DNA from: Marisa cornuarietis | Taxonomy: Eukaryota; Mollusca; Gastropoda; Architaenioglossa; Ampullariidae | Direction: 5' to 3' | Assembly (NCBI GenBank): GCA_004794655.1 | Contig: SMMW01000147.1 | Coordinates: forward strand, 1,610,001-1,674,000 | Length of the DNA stretch: 64,000 bases | In this document: piece by piece, positions 14,279 through 24,894 of the stretch | Layout of the letters: the number at the start of each line of letters is the position of its first letter | How positions within the stretch are numbered: the first letter of the stretch is position 1 | Notes under the pieces: generated by a model | Database searches by the model: none | What the model was told of the DNA's origin: nothing | What the model saw: the letters and a program-made list of their open reading frames with translations, nothing else | Translations under genes and position numbers: made by a program

Positions 14279-17200
14279 TGTTAGTGCAACAGATGCTGGT
14301 AACTCATAAGAAAACAAATCAATGAAACCTCTCTTGTCACATTTCTCGCCGCTGTAACCTTGGCTGCAAACACAGGTGCCGTTGTGAGGCAAGCAGTGTG
14401 ATGCATACAGACAGTCGCACCTGTGTACACACCCTACAGCCCAATAATTCTCTCCGCATTGATCTTGACACCTGAATTTTAATAAACAAATGAGACAAAC
14501 AGAATTAAGGACGTTGTCTTCTCAATGCTTTTTTGTGCATGTGCCTCATTTTCTTGGCTTTACATAACTGCTTTTCTTCTCTTTGATTCGTCTACACTGT
14601 TTGACCCTCAGGTATGCAGCAGTTATTGTTCCCACATCTTTATTCATATGCCAGAGGGGCACGTTTTCTGGAACAGAAAATTACAAAATATGCACAGGCA
14701 GCTTACTGCTGCGACATCTGTGAGAGTGTTTTACAATACAATACTATTCATTCAATTCCTGAAAATGAAAGCCTCGACATCACTGGCTGTAACTGTCTTC
14801 TACATCGCAGAAGAGTAGGCCTTGCACACAGTAGCGGGGGATGAGGGTCTCACTCACTTCTCTCCCATGTATCCTGAGGCGCAGTGACACTGGCCAGTCT
14901 CTGCACTGCACAGGGCGCCGTTGTAACATGCACACGTGTTGACGCATCCACGGCCATATTGTCCCGGGAGACAAGGCTCTGTACAGTAGATGCCCTTGAA
15001 CGACAGAATGAATGAGATTAGATGTCTTGAAGCATGCTGTGAGAATGACAAGGCTAGGAGATTTTTCTTACGACACGCTAGACAGAGTAGAAATGTTCGA
15101 AAACAAATTTTTCGTGGCAATCGATTTTTTTCGAAATTTTTGTAATTTTAACAATATTGAATTACAATTATTAATTTCAGATTGTTCGTTGTACTTCCTT
15201 TAATATAAAGAATTCGCTTTTTCCAAGCTTGCTACACGACCTTCTATTACAACAGACAATTATTTCTATAGTGTTAAAAGGTAACTTGTCATCACATTAT
15301 ATCGATAAACCACGATCATGATCACTGTAACACCTGTCTATGAAGCCTGGCTGTCGCACTTTGCGAGGATAACCTCTCCATGAAGCCCGACTACTCTGAT
15401 TCGTGACTATTCTAACATAGGATGTACTTTTTATTCTGATTCCTGACTATTTTAACATAAGAAGTCTTCACCGCTCGCTGATGGCTGACTGTTGTAGCGA
15501 AGGTGTTTCCTATCACCTCTGTCTTTTGTCACATTTGACCAACATTAGAGGGCTCTCGATTTTGCAAAAGCCATGCAGGGGATTTTTTGTATAGACTTTC
15601 TAAAGAGATCTTGCCGGTATTGTGTTTAGCGTCAATCTCACCATGCAACCGCCACTATGTCTAGTACCAATCATAGCACTGAAGCCGTTATTGTGTTTAG
15701 CTTCAACCGGTCCATCTAGCTGTCACTTAGTCCAACATAATTCTGACCAATTAGCCCTGACATCAACCTTACCATCAGCCTTATCACCCAGCCTTACCAT
15801 CCAGCCGGCGCCACAGCTGCACGTACCGTTGCGGTGGTCGCATGTGGCGTCATTCTGACACCTGCAAACGTTCTCACAACCGACACCGTGCGTGCCATTC
15901 TGACACCTGTCTTCACACCTGTATACAAACAACACTTATGAAATCGTTGTATAATTTTGGTGGGGAATAGCTCATAGCATGGACAGTCTGCAGGTTACAA
16001 GTAATGCGCTACACACATCATTGTAACGAGTCAGTACAGCGTAACCAGTCAAGGTTTTGATGTGTATTGTAGTCATAAATTTAATGTCTAAGAAAATAAA
16101 GGCCACACATTATTATGGAAAGACGGGAGAAGACGCTAATGAATGTGTTTAAGACTACCCAAAACCATCAAGATGGGAGGGACTAACATTTGTTTTGTTT
16201 CATCTGTCAGAACTTTTAGTTTCCCCATCACTGGTGACATGACCCTTGACAGACATATTGCACCTATCACTCTGCTTATGACGAGCCACATAAGATCAGT
16301 GCTGTACAACGCTTTCTAAACAAACAGACTACACTTGTGTCTGTGCCGCCGCTCAGTCGAAGCTTGATTATTGTTAACTCCATGCGCTCAATCTTCCTTG
16401 CATATCATTCACAAACTCCAGGAAGTACAGAACTCAGCTGCACGTCCTGTACTCACAACAGGAAAACTGCACCATTTTACTCCTCTTCTTCTGCTCTGAT
16501 GGTGAGGTGGTTGCTAGCAGACCCTGTCCTGACCATAGGCGTGCATAGAAGGTGTCTGTAGTTTACTTTGTGTATGAGCGAGTGTGTGTTAAAAAAGTAA
16601 GCGTGTTTGTTATATGTGAATATGGGTGCACGGATGTTGGTGATTCAGTCTGTATATTATTTATGTAATGCGCTCTGAGAAAATCTTTGGAAAAGCGCTA
16701 TATAAATCCTCATTATTATTATTATATGAACGCCTGCTGAGCAGCCGGTGAAATGAAAGTTCGGTTTCCCCTCTCAACGCCCACAAATGACAACGGCAGC
16801 TTGGTGCTAGACCGGTATGATCTCGATAAGGGCCAACAATCATCCAATAACCAGCCCAGAGTGCCCCAGACGCTTATCACCAATGGTCAAACAACTTTAG
16901 AAAAGTATGGCTTAGGAGAAACCAGTGGTCGAAGCATAAGACTTCTCACAGACTGCACAGTCACAGACAGCCAATACCCTTCATTCGCAAAGGGAATCCA
17001 GAACGGAAACCTAGCTCTAGCCTCGAAGAAAGAAAGGAAAAACAACCCTGAAACAGCTATCAAGCATAAAATAGCTAACAGCCAAACCAAGATGTGGAAA
17101 CAGGAAACTAAGGAAACTGGATCGAACAGAATGTCTTTACTAAATGGCAAATACAGTCTACATTTCCTTTTGATTTCTGCGATTTTTATTTCCTTTGAGT

Positions 17201-20200
17201 TATCACTTGAAAGCTTTCATTATCAAATGTCTTGTCGTCAAATGTTTACTTACGACTGGTCTATGGTCAGAAAGAATACTAACTTATAACGGCGGAAAGA
17301 TTACTAACAATGGACCCGTGTAGCCAGACGGACAAGTGCATGCCCCAGTCACGTGGTCACACTCCGCATTGTTCTTGCACTGGCACTCGAAACGGCACAG
17401 GTCGCCATAGTAACCAGTCTGACACGACGCCTCACAGCTAAGGCCCTCGTAACCTAAAGAACAAATCATTGATTGACTGATTGTTAATCGACCTAGATAA
17501 ACACAAAGTTCAACTAAACATCACCCATTTTTTATCGTCTCAATTAGACCACTCATCTTTTCTTACATCCAGCCACCCACTTATTCATGGCCCATTTGTG
17601 AACGTCTGCATACCTGCATGACACAGGCAATCTCCGTTTTCTGGGTCGCAAGAACCGTTACCATTACACGAGCACTGGTTGGTGCAGTTGTCTCCCCACG
17701 TGCCGTCAGAGCAGGCTATGAAAACAGAAAAGTTGTTCTTGAGCGCCAGAGCATCTAGCAGACATGGCTGGAGGCAAGCAATGAAATTTCATAGTTTTCC
17801 ACCAAACATAGTCAATAGAAAGATGAATCATTCAAACATTTCCGGCGTAGATAGCAGACGCAAGCGCCCCCAAGCGAGTGTCAGGATCATCATGATGGCG
17901 TCCACAACGAAAAAAACGGAGGGTCGGGTTTGCTTGTTGCGCTATTAAATACACGAATTCTTGCTACGAATGTCCAGAAAAGTCTTTTTTCCTTTACCGA
18001 AAGACAAGGCAAGGTAAGTACCTGAATTTATACGCCTCGCTTTATTTTGAATGGCAACTGCATGGTGCTTCTACATAAGATTTTGGGGAAAATTCGTCTG
18101 CTATATAGGTTGATGGCGATTGTTTACATTAAATCGCAAAAAATATGCACAGTTGTGATCCCTTTACTAGTGTAATTACATTGTGGATGCATTTTATTAC
18201 TGTATATTGCTCTGTAGAGGGCAAGATTTTGTTAATTGATGCATAAATTTGGAAAATTCTTCTAAATTAGGTTTCTAACTATACTGCCTCGTCGATCATT
18301 ACTGTTGTACTGTTTTGTAGCGAAGAATGAGAATTTTAAAAAGGGAAGAAGAAACATTGAAAGGAGGTTGAGGGAGGAATTGTTACTAAGTGGTCAAGCT
18401 ACAACGGTTGTTTCAAAGATCTCTTACAGTTGAATGCTTCTTTACCCGTAGGTGTATAGATTGGGACAAGACGATCAGGAAAGAAGATCTATTGAAGAAG
18501 GATGCAGAAATGTTCTATAGCTCAGGCTACTTCCCGTGCAGGAACTTCAGTTTGTGACCTTGAAACAGTATGCTTCACTGTGCTATGCAACCAGTTGTTT
18601 CATGGGATTAAAGAGTTGGATAAAACATTAACAGACAACATGAAACACATTTTGCACATTGATAAAGGGGGAGGAAAATTAATGACGCAGTTTGAAGGCA
18701 AGATAAAACAGTCATTTATCTATTTATTTGACAGACCTTGCTCTTTGAAATAAATAGCAAGACATCTCTTCTTCAATTTATGTCTGAACTTCATGTTGAA
18801 AAACCCCCCACAAAGTCTTGTGCAAATCAGCCGGCGCATAGGAATAGGAAATTAATGAATTTGAACAATCTATGAGTTATCTTGACTTTAAGCCTTTTCT
18901 TTATTCTTTTCCTTTGTCCTTTTAGCTGGAAGGTGTATGTTAATGTAACACATTAATTTTTTACTGTAAAGGAAAGGTGTAATAATCACTACACATATTA
19001 GTGGATAGATGCAGATACTAAACAGAGGTAAATAAATAAACATGGTAAATAAATAAATGAAATAGAGCAAGTAATAACAATGATTTTTAGTTTTCGAGGA
19101 GATATTTAAGCACCTATGCACCTAAGCACCTATTAGATTAGAATTATGATTCTTCTAGTTTTGAAACATTAATGTTTAAACACACATGAGCGATGAGATA
19201 GAGTAGCAGACAAAAATAATATCATTCAACTGCAGTCATCACTGGACAAAACCCCGACAAACAATGTCGCACATCTCTCCTTGCCATGCTTCAAATTATC
19301 TCCCTTGTATGAGAGCTGACTGCCGCAAGAAGCGCTCGCCACAACTCGGTCCTCGCATTTTATATAAGCGACCGTGACTTATGACGAATCTTTCTAATCT
19401 TCATTCTTTGCTTTCACTCTGTCTGAAGAACTGCAGATCTTGAACCATGAAATGGTAAAACCAAGCCAGTCAATAACTTATATAGCTGGTCCTCTGACTA
19501 TGACTATGTTGTGTTTGTCATTTTGATGTTTACGTGTGCGTGAGTGCAAGACAAGAAAGCGTTTTCCATGTTTTGTAAATCCCATTAATCCTTTTCACAA
19601 ACATAATAAAGGAAATGTGTTTATTACAGCAGTCTAACAGAAGAAACGTACTTACTGTAGTTGCAAGCAGAGCCCCGCCAGCCTCGTTCACAGTCACAGA
19701 GCCCGGGGTAGATGCACTCGCCCCGCTCGCACTCGGGGCTGCACACAGCTGCCAATAGGAATGACAACGTTAATGCCTCGTCCATTCCACTCTTTTTTTT
19801 CACCACCGTCCTCTCTCACACAGTTACAAACTCATTTCTTCACTCGCTTACTCACTCGTACATTTAGACACACTTTATTTATATATATATATATAACCCC
19901 ATCTATATGTATACATAGAATACATAGAGTCTTACATATGCACACTGATATATATATACACACACACACCCTCACACATACATAGATTCTTGCATATACA
20001 AAAGAGAAACTGCAGAGAAGCTGCAATTCCCAAACGTTGCGGAGCTCTTGAAGGTCCATCTTGGAGGTGAATTCAACGCCCTAAACGTGGTGGCCTGCGA
20101 TGTAGACATTTGCCTAGAGAGGTGGTATTGTCAACAGCCCAAGCAGTACTAGGGCGACAAATGAAACGGAACCAGTGGGGACTGTAGCATTCGATGCGAA

Positions 20201-22856
20201 AACTTAGCATCAAAGAGTGCTTCATTCAAGTCATCGAAGTGCTGTGCACGATCTCAGTGACCGCAGAGCTACTGAATAACTAAATGGAAGTTTTTCATAT
20301 AATAGTAGGCGTTCTTGCGCCCTGTTGCCTATACTGTTCAACACTTTTTGGATAACATCCTGCAAGAAATCTTTCATTAATATCATACCTACATTTTTAT
20401 TGATGTGAGGTCCATATGCAACCTACCCTTTGCTGACAACATCGATCTGATGGCAGGCACCGACAGCGAACTGCAAGAGCTTACCAACAAACTGACAGAC
20501 AATGTAAATGGGTCTAGAATAAAGACCAGTAATGACGAGAACAAGGTCATGGTTAACGGGAAAACGGAGATTAACATGAACGGAGTATTGCTCAAGGGGC
20601 TTTAGTATTTGAGAACCACCCTTTTAGAAGATGGCAGCTTACGGCATCCGCTTCACATTTGCAACAATGACAGCAACGATGGCCAAACTAGACAGCGATT
20701 CGACAAGGTTACCTACCAAGTACTGATTGTACAAGTCATTTGTTGTTCCATTGCTGCTCTACAGATGTAAGACGTAAACTGCTTGCGTGAGAATACAGGT
20801 ATTTGGGACCAAGTGCCTGAGAGGGCTGCTCTAATTCTCCTACATGAAACTAAAAATTTGTGCGGAGTACAGTTGTCACATGTTGTGCCTATTCAGCCAC
20901 TGCTTCTACCCAGTTGTTCCCCTCTGGAGATCCGTTCGTAAGCTGGTACCAGTCAAAGGATAAATGAATGAATAACTGTGAACTTTTTATACGTGTTGTA
21001 CCAGCTTTTTATCTGTGGAATATCTCCACATTCATTTTAACAGTGCAAATCTCCACAGATTAATGATGAGCCCACTAAGCAGCACTCGCTTTTATGTCGG
21101 AAAAAATAGCTCAACGAGATCATGAGGTCAAAAGAGATGAATTACTTACGTATACATGTGCCACCATATTCAGTATACCCTGCGCAGCAAACATTCTTCC
21201 TGCGATAGGCGAGCTCCGTGACCACTTTGTACAATGACCTCAGCTCTGTTCTGTCAGGAGCAAACGTTCAACTAGAAATAAATGCGTACAGAAGAACGGG
21301 AAATGAGACAAAATGGTGTACCATACTTAGCAATGTCACACTTACGATTAGTGCCAAGATGTTAATCTTTTCGTATTCGTTTAACGAAGAAACATACACA
21401 TATTTTACTTACAGCAGTCTTAAGAAACATGGGCGAGCAACAGCGAAGACAACTGTGAAAGTATAGGTCGCGCATGTGCCTAACAATCACATTCACAAGA
21501 ACAAACGCTTGCACTCACACTTACAATTACGCACATACATATATTCATACGCACGTACACAATCAAGGGAGGGGGTAATAGGTGTTTTACACCGAACCAG
21601 CAGCTAAGGCTGTGTCACGGCAAAACAGCCAGCCCTGTAAACACGTACTCGAGATCCGATCTGAACCCGGGTTAATCAATCCTTATAACCAATCCTTATA
21701 ATCAATCCTTGTATTGGTGACAGGCGCTAAACGTTGCGTGACCGGACCACGACGCACACAATCAAGAAAAAGTTACTACTTTATCTTCCTCATCTATACA
21801 GTCTCTAAAATAGGCATGTGCACACGTAACAAATCTCATCATATACATCACACGGTACATGTGTCATACATCTCATACATGTCACACATCTAGCACATGC
21901 CACACTCCATAATGCTCACACTGAAACCTGTTATATTACAGGTCACGCATGTTATACGTCGTACACCATACTTCTCACATTCGCACGTGTTATGTTACAG
22001 GTCACACACGTCACACATGCCACACTCCATAATGCTCACACTGACACCCCCTGTCGTTTTGCTCACCTGCATCTCCTACATCGCGGAGGAAAATGCCAAC
22101 ACCACGTGTAAGTACAGACTTCATGCGGGTGCTGAGTCATAACAGTTTTGTACATCAGGTATCTGGCGGGAGTTCAGAAAAATAGTTACACAGAAACATA
22201 CTGAGACACAACGTACATGGTGTCTGGTACATCTGTGTGCGTCAGCTGTCCGCTGGGAGTTTAATTTTTAAAGAAGCGTTTACAAAAAAACAACTTACTG
22301 GCATACAACATTCGTCAACGACATAAGAATATTATTTCTTGTGTTCTTAAACACTTAAGGTTCAGTGGGTGCTTGTTTTTCAAATGACAGGCTGATCTCC
22401 GCTGATCTCAGGAAAATTCCATTTCCCACGAACGCACATTTCACAAAATACGAGTGACTTTATTACATCACAGATTTGGCGTCCTACTGTGCATGATGGT
22501 GTCTTGCACTCGACTAAACCTCTTAACTAGGGAAACGACCACGAGATATGTATGTTATCCTTGCTATAAGCTAACTATTAAAACATAAAGAAAAATATTT
22601 TAGGACTACAATGAAAGGAGGCAAGAAATCTGAAAAAATGAAAAAAAGACAAAACAACTTTATAACGACGTTTAGCAATAGCCTTCCTCACATGTCTTTG
22701 AAATCCTGATAATAAAACACATCTGAATACTTACGACTCCTGTACAGTACACTCCATACCCGTTAGATTGCCTGAAGTCACAGCTTGCACCACGGGAAAA
22801 ATAAGGAACCAGACCAGAAATCCCGATGGAACAGGACATTCCAGCTTCGTGTTCAT
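4025..22856 (-). CDS. CED-1/Draper/MEGF10-like engulfment receptor, 21 coding exons
   Basis: Single-pass receptor of the family that binds apoptotic cells and debris and signals phagocytosis. Coding exons on the minus strand in 5' to 3' order: 22856-22735, 22162-22067, 21250-21150, 19748-19656, 17715-17614, 17453-17309, 15918-15798, 14994-14858, 14471-14329, 13843-13591, 13031-12919, 12774-12611, 12186-12081, 11691-11542, 11379-11248, 10321-10193, 8462-8334, 7252-7163, 6828-6598, 4624-4470, 4168-4025. Every junction is GT-AG and phase-compatible; the total is 2856 nt, 951 aa plus TAA. Layout: signal peptide 1-25, EMI about 33-110, one classical EGF then about 14 laminin-type EGF modules and a truncated one to about 775, helix about 807-829, tail of about 122 residues with NPVY at 863-866. 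Order and spacing match MEGF10 and Draper, though the tail is much shorter than in MEGF10. 5' UTR exons upstream of 22865 are not identified. The first minus-strand AATAAA after the stop is at 2703-2698. Family assignment is firm; exact orthology (MEGF10, MEGF11, Draper) is not decided. Confidence 0.88.
4470..4624 (-). CDS. Receptor exon 20: cytoplasmic tail with NPVY
   Basis: 155 bp, phase 1 to 0. Encodes [14 protein letters not shown]; NPxY is the docking site for PTB-domain adaptors (CED-6/GULP in this family). It ends at PPSYE. Only the spliced frame reveals the motif. Confidence 0.85.
5240..5820 (-). mobile_element. Decayed RTE-like RT fragment
   Basis: Minus-strand translation in mixed frames gives [23 protein letters not shown], then [22 protein letters not shown] and TTLAILTT, the RT thumb pattern. 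It lies in the receptor intron between the TM and NPVY exons. Interrupted by a GGTTGGTTG-rich insertion near 5680. Confidence 0.6.
6598..6828 (-). CDS. Receptor exon 19: transmembrane exon
   Basis: 231 bp, phase 1 to 1. A polar, acidic stalk (SSSADRL...DDDTHK), then a membrane helix of about 23 residues ([20 protein letters not shown]) and a basic stop-transfer FRRRMKH. This fixes a type I topology with the EGF array outside. Confidence 0.9.
7163..7252 (-). CDS. Receptor exon 18: truncated EGF
   Basis: 90 bp, phase 1 to 1. Encodes [16 protein letters not shown] and VCDPFKGC, then stops short: the final C.C..G..G..C part is missing before the juxtamembrane exon. Acceptor CAACAG, donor GTGAGC. 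Confidence 0.75.
8334..8462 (-). CDS. Receptor exon 17: laminin-type EGF beside a (TG)n tract
   Basis: 129 bp, phase 1 to 1. Encodes [23 protein letters not shown] and GYTGLDC. Its acceptor is preceded by about 100 bp of TG-rich microsatellite ending some 10 bp before the exon. Confidence 0.88.
8472..8578. repeat. CA/TG microsatellite at a splice acceptor
   Basis: Mostly (CA)n with GC interruptions. On the receptor strand it is a TG tract ending about 10 bp before the exon 17 acceptor. Confidence 0.95.
8659..9163. mobile_element. pogo/Tc1-mariner-like MITE
   Basis: 505 bp with inverted ends CAGTGAAACCTC and CAGTGAATCCTT, each bounded by TA (8657-8658 and 9164-9165). Inside the ends lie TCGTTTTCGTCGAT-type stretches on both sides. 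No transposase. It lies in the receptor intron between exons 16 and 17, right beside the CA microsatellite. Confidence 0.65.
9570..9795 (-). mobile_element. RTE-like RT thumb fragment
   Basis: Minus-strand translation reads [17 protein letters not shown] then [16 protein letters not shown], near-identical in pattern to the 20.4 kb fragment. Lies between receptor exons 16 and 17. Confidence 0.65.
10193..10321 (-). CDS. Receptor exon 16: atypical EGF
   Basis: 129 bp, phase 1 to 1. Begins [10 protein letters not shown] and ends [12 protein letters not shown], but the middle ([17 protein letters not shown]) departs from the usual cysteine spacing, so disulfide pairing in this module may differ. 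Donor GTAAGT. Confidence 0.82.
10480..11050. other. Receptor intron 15, no gene
   Basis: ATA/CTC simple repeats at 10567-10615, then purine-rich sequence without coding features; possibly an old transposon tail. Confidence 0.4.
11248..11379 (-). CDS. Receptor exon 15: laminin-type EGF
   Basis: 132 bp, phase 1 to 1. Encodes [20 protein letters not shown] and GYIGVAC. Donor GTGAGC. Confidence 0.88.
11542..11691 (-). CDS. Receptor exon 14: laminin-type EGF
   Basis: 150 bp, phase 1 to 1. Encodes [25 protein letters not shown] and GYTGHSC. Donor GTAGGC. Confidence 0.88.
12081..12186 (-). CDS. Receptor exon 13: laminin-type EGF
   Basis: 106 bp, phase 0 to 1. Encodes [19 protein letters not shown] and [10 protein letters not shown], close to the last EGF module of human MEGF10 (YGYGCRQICDC). 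Confidence 0.88.
12611..12774 (-). CDS. Receptor exon 12: laminin-type EGF
   Basis: 164 bp, phase 1 to 0. Encodes [29 protein letters not shown] and GYNGTEC, ending in LPCQ. Confidence 0.88.
12919..13031 (-). CDS. Receptor exon 11: laminin-type EGF
   Basis: 113 bp, phase 2 to 1. Encodes [14 protein letters not shown]...[11 protein letters not shown]. Followed by an intron of only about 140 bp. Confidence 0.87.
13591..13843 (-). CDS. Receptor exon 10: two fused EGF modules
   Basis: The longest coding exon, 253 bp, phase 1 to 2, holding two complete laminin-type EGF modules ([10 protein letters not shown]... and [10 protein letters not shown]...), so an intron between modules is absent here. 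Donor GTAAGC. Confidence 0.9.
14203..14277. repeat. (GAT)n microsatellite
   Basis: About 25 uninterrupted GAT units in the receptor intron following exon 9. Confidence 0.97.
14329..14471 (-). CDS. Receptor exon 9: laminin-type EGF
   Basis: 143 bp, phase 2 to 1. Encodes [14 protein letters not shown]...[11 protein letters not shown] and GYSGEKC. The donor (GTTTCA) is weak but is the one that keeps frame. A long GAT microsatellite lies about 50 bp into the following intron. Confidence 0.8.
14858..14994 (-). CDS. Receptor exon 8: laminin-type EGF
   Basis: 137 bp, phase 0 to 2. Encodes [14 protein letters not shown]...[13 protein letters not shown] and GYMGEK. Donor GTGAGT. Confidence 0.88.
15798..15918 (-). 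CDS. Receptor exon 7: laminin-type EGF
   Basis: 121 bp, phase 2 to 0. Encodes [14 protein letters not shown]...[10 protein letters not shown] and ends GWM; the next exon completes GWMGIYC. Donor GTAAGG. Confidence 0.87.
16200..16730 (+). mobile_element. Decayed CR1/L2-like LINE 3' end
   Basis: Broken plus-strand RT thumb (MTLDRHI..., [21 protein letters not shown] in mixed frames), followed by GCGCTATATAAAT and an (ATT)n tail, the typical 3' end of this LINE group. Inside the receptor intron between exons 6 and 7. Confidence 0.6.
17309..17453 (-). CDS. Receptor exon 6: laminin-type EGF
   Basis: 145 bp, phase 1 to 2. Begins GYEGLSC and ends GYTGPL. The donor chosen is GTTAGT after CCATT; the nearer GT (after ACGG) would break phase with the next exon, so this donor is set by frame. 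Confidence 0.8.
17614..17715 (-). CDS. Receptor exon 5: laminin-type EGF
   Basis: 102 bp, phase 1 to 1. Encodes [10 protein letters not shown]...[16 protein letters not shown]. The glycine codon at the end is split and joined to GYEG in the next exon. Confidence 0.88.
19656..19748 (-). CDS. Receptor exon 4: first EGF module
   Basis: 93 bp, phase 1 to 1. Encodes [18 protein letters not shown] then GWRGSAC, the classical EGF that follows EMI in MEGF10 and Draper. Donor GTAAGT. Confidence 0.88.
20250..20960 (+). mobile_element. RTE-like RT fragment, plus strand
   Basis: Mixed-frame translation shows the fingers/palm remnant before [17 protein letters not shown] (YADD-type box degraded to FADN), then [10 protein letters not shown] and [15 protein letters not shown]. 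Oriented opposite to the receptor, in the intron between exons 3 and 4. Confidence 0.7.
21150..21250 (-). CDS. Receptor exon 3: C-terminal EMI domain
   Basis: Phase 2 to 1, 101 bp. Encodes [19 protein letters not shown] then GGTCI, the hallmark EMI ending (YRR..CC.GY....C). Donor GTAAGT. The split codon joins to the proline of PVC in the next exon. Confidence 0.85.
21590..21760 (-). repeat. tRNA-derived SINE, copy 2
   Basis: The minus strand reads ACGTTTAGCGCCTGTCACC, a GGGTTCAGATC B box, GTGTTTACAGGGCTGG, AGCCTTAG and GTGTAAAACACC. In the receptor intron between exons 2 and 3. Confidence 0.55.
21894..22045. repeat. 120-bp partial tandem duplication
   Basis: CACATGCCACACTCCATAAT followed by GCTCACACTGA occurs at 21894 and again near 22014; TGTTAT(A/G)TTACAGGTCAC is also repeated. 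The second copy ends just before receptor exon 2. Confidence 0.75.
22067..22162 (-). CDS. Receptor exon 2: middle of EMI domain
   Basis: Short 96-bp exon, phase 2 to 2, acceptor CCCGCCAG and donor GTGAGC. It supplies the cysteine-rich middle of the EMI domain ([13 protein letters not shown]) and completes the VQESY motif. Similarity alone is weak; phase and position make it convincing. Too short for ORF finders. Confidence 0.72.
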
Positions 22857-22865
22857 TTTCTGACC
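22735..22865 (-). CDS. Receptor exon 1: signal peptide and start of EMI domain
   Basis: The acceptor ends at 22866, so upstream 5' UTR exon(s) are implied. The ATG is at 22856-22854 with A at -3. The first 25 residues have a hydrophobic stretch ([11 protein letters not shown]) and a plausible cleavage after VQA. The exon ends in phase 2 within VQES, a motif also seen at the EMI start of human MEGF10. Donor GTAAGT. Confidence 0.8.
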
Positions 22866-24890
22866 CTGCAATAATATTGTATTTTATTTCGTCTTCATGT
22901 CAACAGTAATATTCGCCGTATTAGTTCACCTGATGTCTAACTGGAACACGGCTACAAGAATTTAATCAACGAGAGGAGGATTCTCTTCTCGTGATGCCTT
23001 TGCTGCTCTGCATGTTCCTTTAGCACAACTACCCGAAAACCACTTTGATCAGGTGTTTCAAGCTGAAGCATGAACAAATATACAATGGCTTTGACTTCCT
23101 CGATCGTTCCTGAGGAATAATCTTCTATAGGCGGGTGACTGGCGTTTCAGTTCAGTGAACGTTTTGAACAAGACCAACCAACATAGGTGTCAAGTTCCTA
23201 TGTGCACTTTTCTACAGCTGCTGCATGGAGGAAGACTGCTTCTATGCACGTGAATGACACTGCAGACGACTTTACACTAGCTTTAACTTCTGAGAAGTAT
23301 AGTATCCCATGGACAGCCACGTGCCAGCGAGTTATTTTAGATTGTAAGTAGCTTCTCCTGTTCACCATCATGCAACGTATTGTAACTACAGATTGAACTA
23401 AGAGGATTAGAATGATACAGTGATATTAGTAACATTTCTTAGACTATGATTAATCAAAAGAATTCAAAAGACCGTACTACGACAGTATACACAAAGAGCC
23501 GTATACGGAAAAGACCAAAAAAACAAAAAAACTGTAAGAAGCTAAGAACACAAACTAGTAAACATCTTCCTCGTCCTTGTAATACTTAGTCCTAAAATAA
23601 TCCCTGGGTTTCCCACCTGCCTATTTTCGTCAACACTGTTAACAATACCATGGCTGGAAAACAAGATAATCCACAACTGGAAACTGGTCTCAGCGAAGAT
23701 CAGGCTACACCGCGAACTGCTAAAAAAACACACCTTATGTCTCCTCACATTCTGTAGTGAATAAACAAAAAGGTGCCCTGTCACCTGTACCAGGTAAGCC
23801 TTCCCCGTAAACATGAAGAGTTGCTGGCAAGCAGGAAGTTCTGTCACAGACTTGATCACACAAACACCAGGCCACGACACGAGGTTGTGCTCAACTTTAC
23901 AGACAAACTTGGGAATTTTATGCAAATGTGGTACAATTATAGTACAATCGTAAACACATACTCAGATCACTAAGCTCCAGCTTACTGCACAGTAGCATTG
24001 CGAAGTAGAGTACCATGGTACAGAGGATTACAACAATTAGCTGACCTTCTGATAGATGAAACCCGTCATAGACCAGTTATTCCGGTACTATTCTCTTTGT
24101 TTCAGGTGATATCCAGCTAAAATCTTGATTTTGTGTTTTTAATTGAAGTTTTTAAGTACGAAAGTATCTTTCCAAAATAAAAAAAAACTAAAAAAAAAAA
24201 TTAAATCACGAAAAAAGGCCCACGAGCTCTGGTATCTATGGCCCTGAGGAGACTGAATAGGAATGGCAGTTTCTGTATAGCTAGCTATCTCGAAGCTACT
24301 TTTTTTCCATAGATGATATAAACCAGATACTTTGTCTCATGTTGTTCCAGTCAGTCTCGTGCTTGTACCGCCACCCCTCTGTTCACTCTCTCCCCTTACC
24401 TTTTTGCAGGTGAATTGTAAAGGCAGTGGTAGGAAGCCTGGCTGGGTTGACGCGTCGTCGGCGTGACTGTGACTGCGACAGCCGCTGACAGAATGTGTCG
24501 TGACGATGTGTTGCGAGCGGAATTAAATTTAGTGTATACCAGGGTCGGTGTTGAAAGATTTTAGCGGTCGTTTCCAGGTTATTCTGACACCCTCTTTAGA
24601 ATGGATGCTCAAAGATAGTGCGAAGCAAGGTCAGAAAAAAGTGTGACAAAGAGGGATGTTTTCGCAATGTCCTTTGTTCTGATCGCACATTTCCACTCAG
24701 TATACGCTTTAATATTTTCTTTTATCTCCATCAAGTATAGTTTTACACGTCTGGTTGAAAGTTTTCTCTTATTAAATAATTTTCAGTTTAAATTATATTT
24801 TTGGAAAAACTAAAATCAGCTAATATTTCATCCTCCTTGATAATAAAGGGTTATGGTATGAATTTTTAAGATTCATCTTTCTTTGATAGT
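22866..24890. other. Upstream of receptor, no coding exon seen
   Basis: Should contain or be spanned by the 5' UTR splice of the receptor. No TATA or obvious first exon could be singled out. Polypurine A-runs near 24178-24200. Confidence 0.4.
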
Positions 24891-24894
24891 GTTT

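Noticed and set aside
14186..14392. Poly-isoleucine ORF
   Set aside because: Read-through of receptor exon 9 into the GAT microsatellite.
16753..17289. 178-codon plus-strand ORF in the receptor intron
   Set aside because: No domain, no splice context, opposite strand to the gene; no independent support. Length alone is not enough.
19624..19806. Alternative receptor start: [15 protein letters not shown] reads like a signal peptide directly before the first EGF
   Set aside because: The EMI exons upstream join exon 4 in phase through an acceptor at 19749, matching MEGF10 order. The hydrophobic stretch is intron read-through, although an alternative promoter cannot be excluded.
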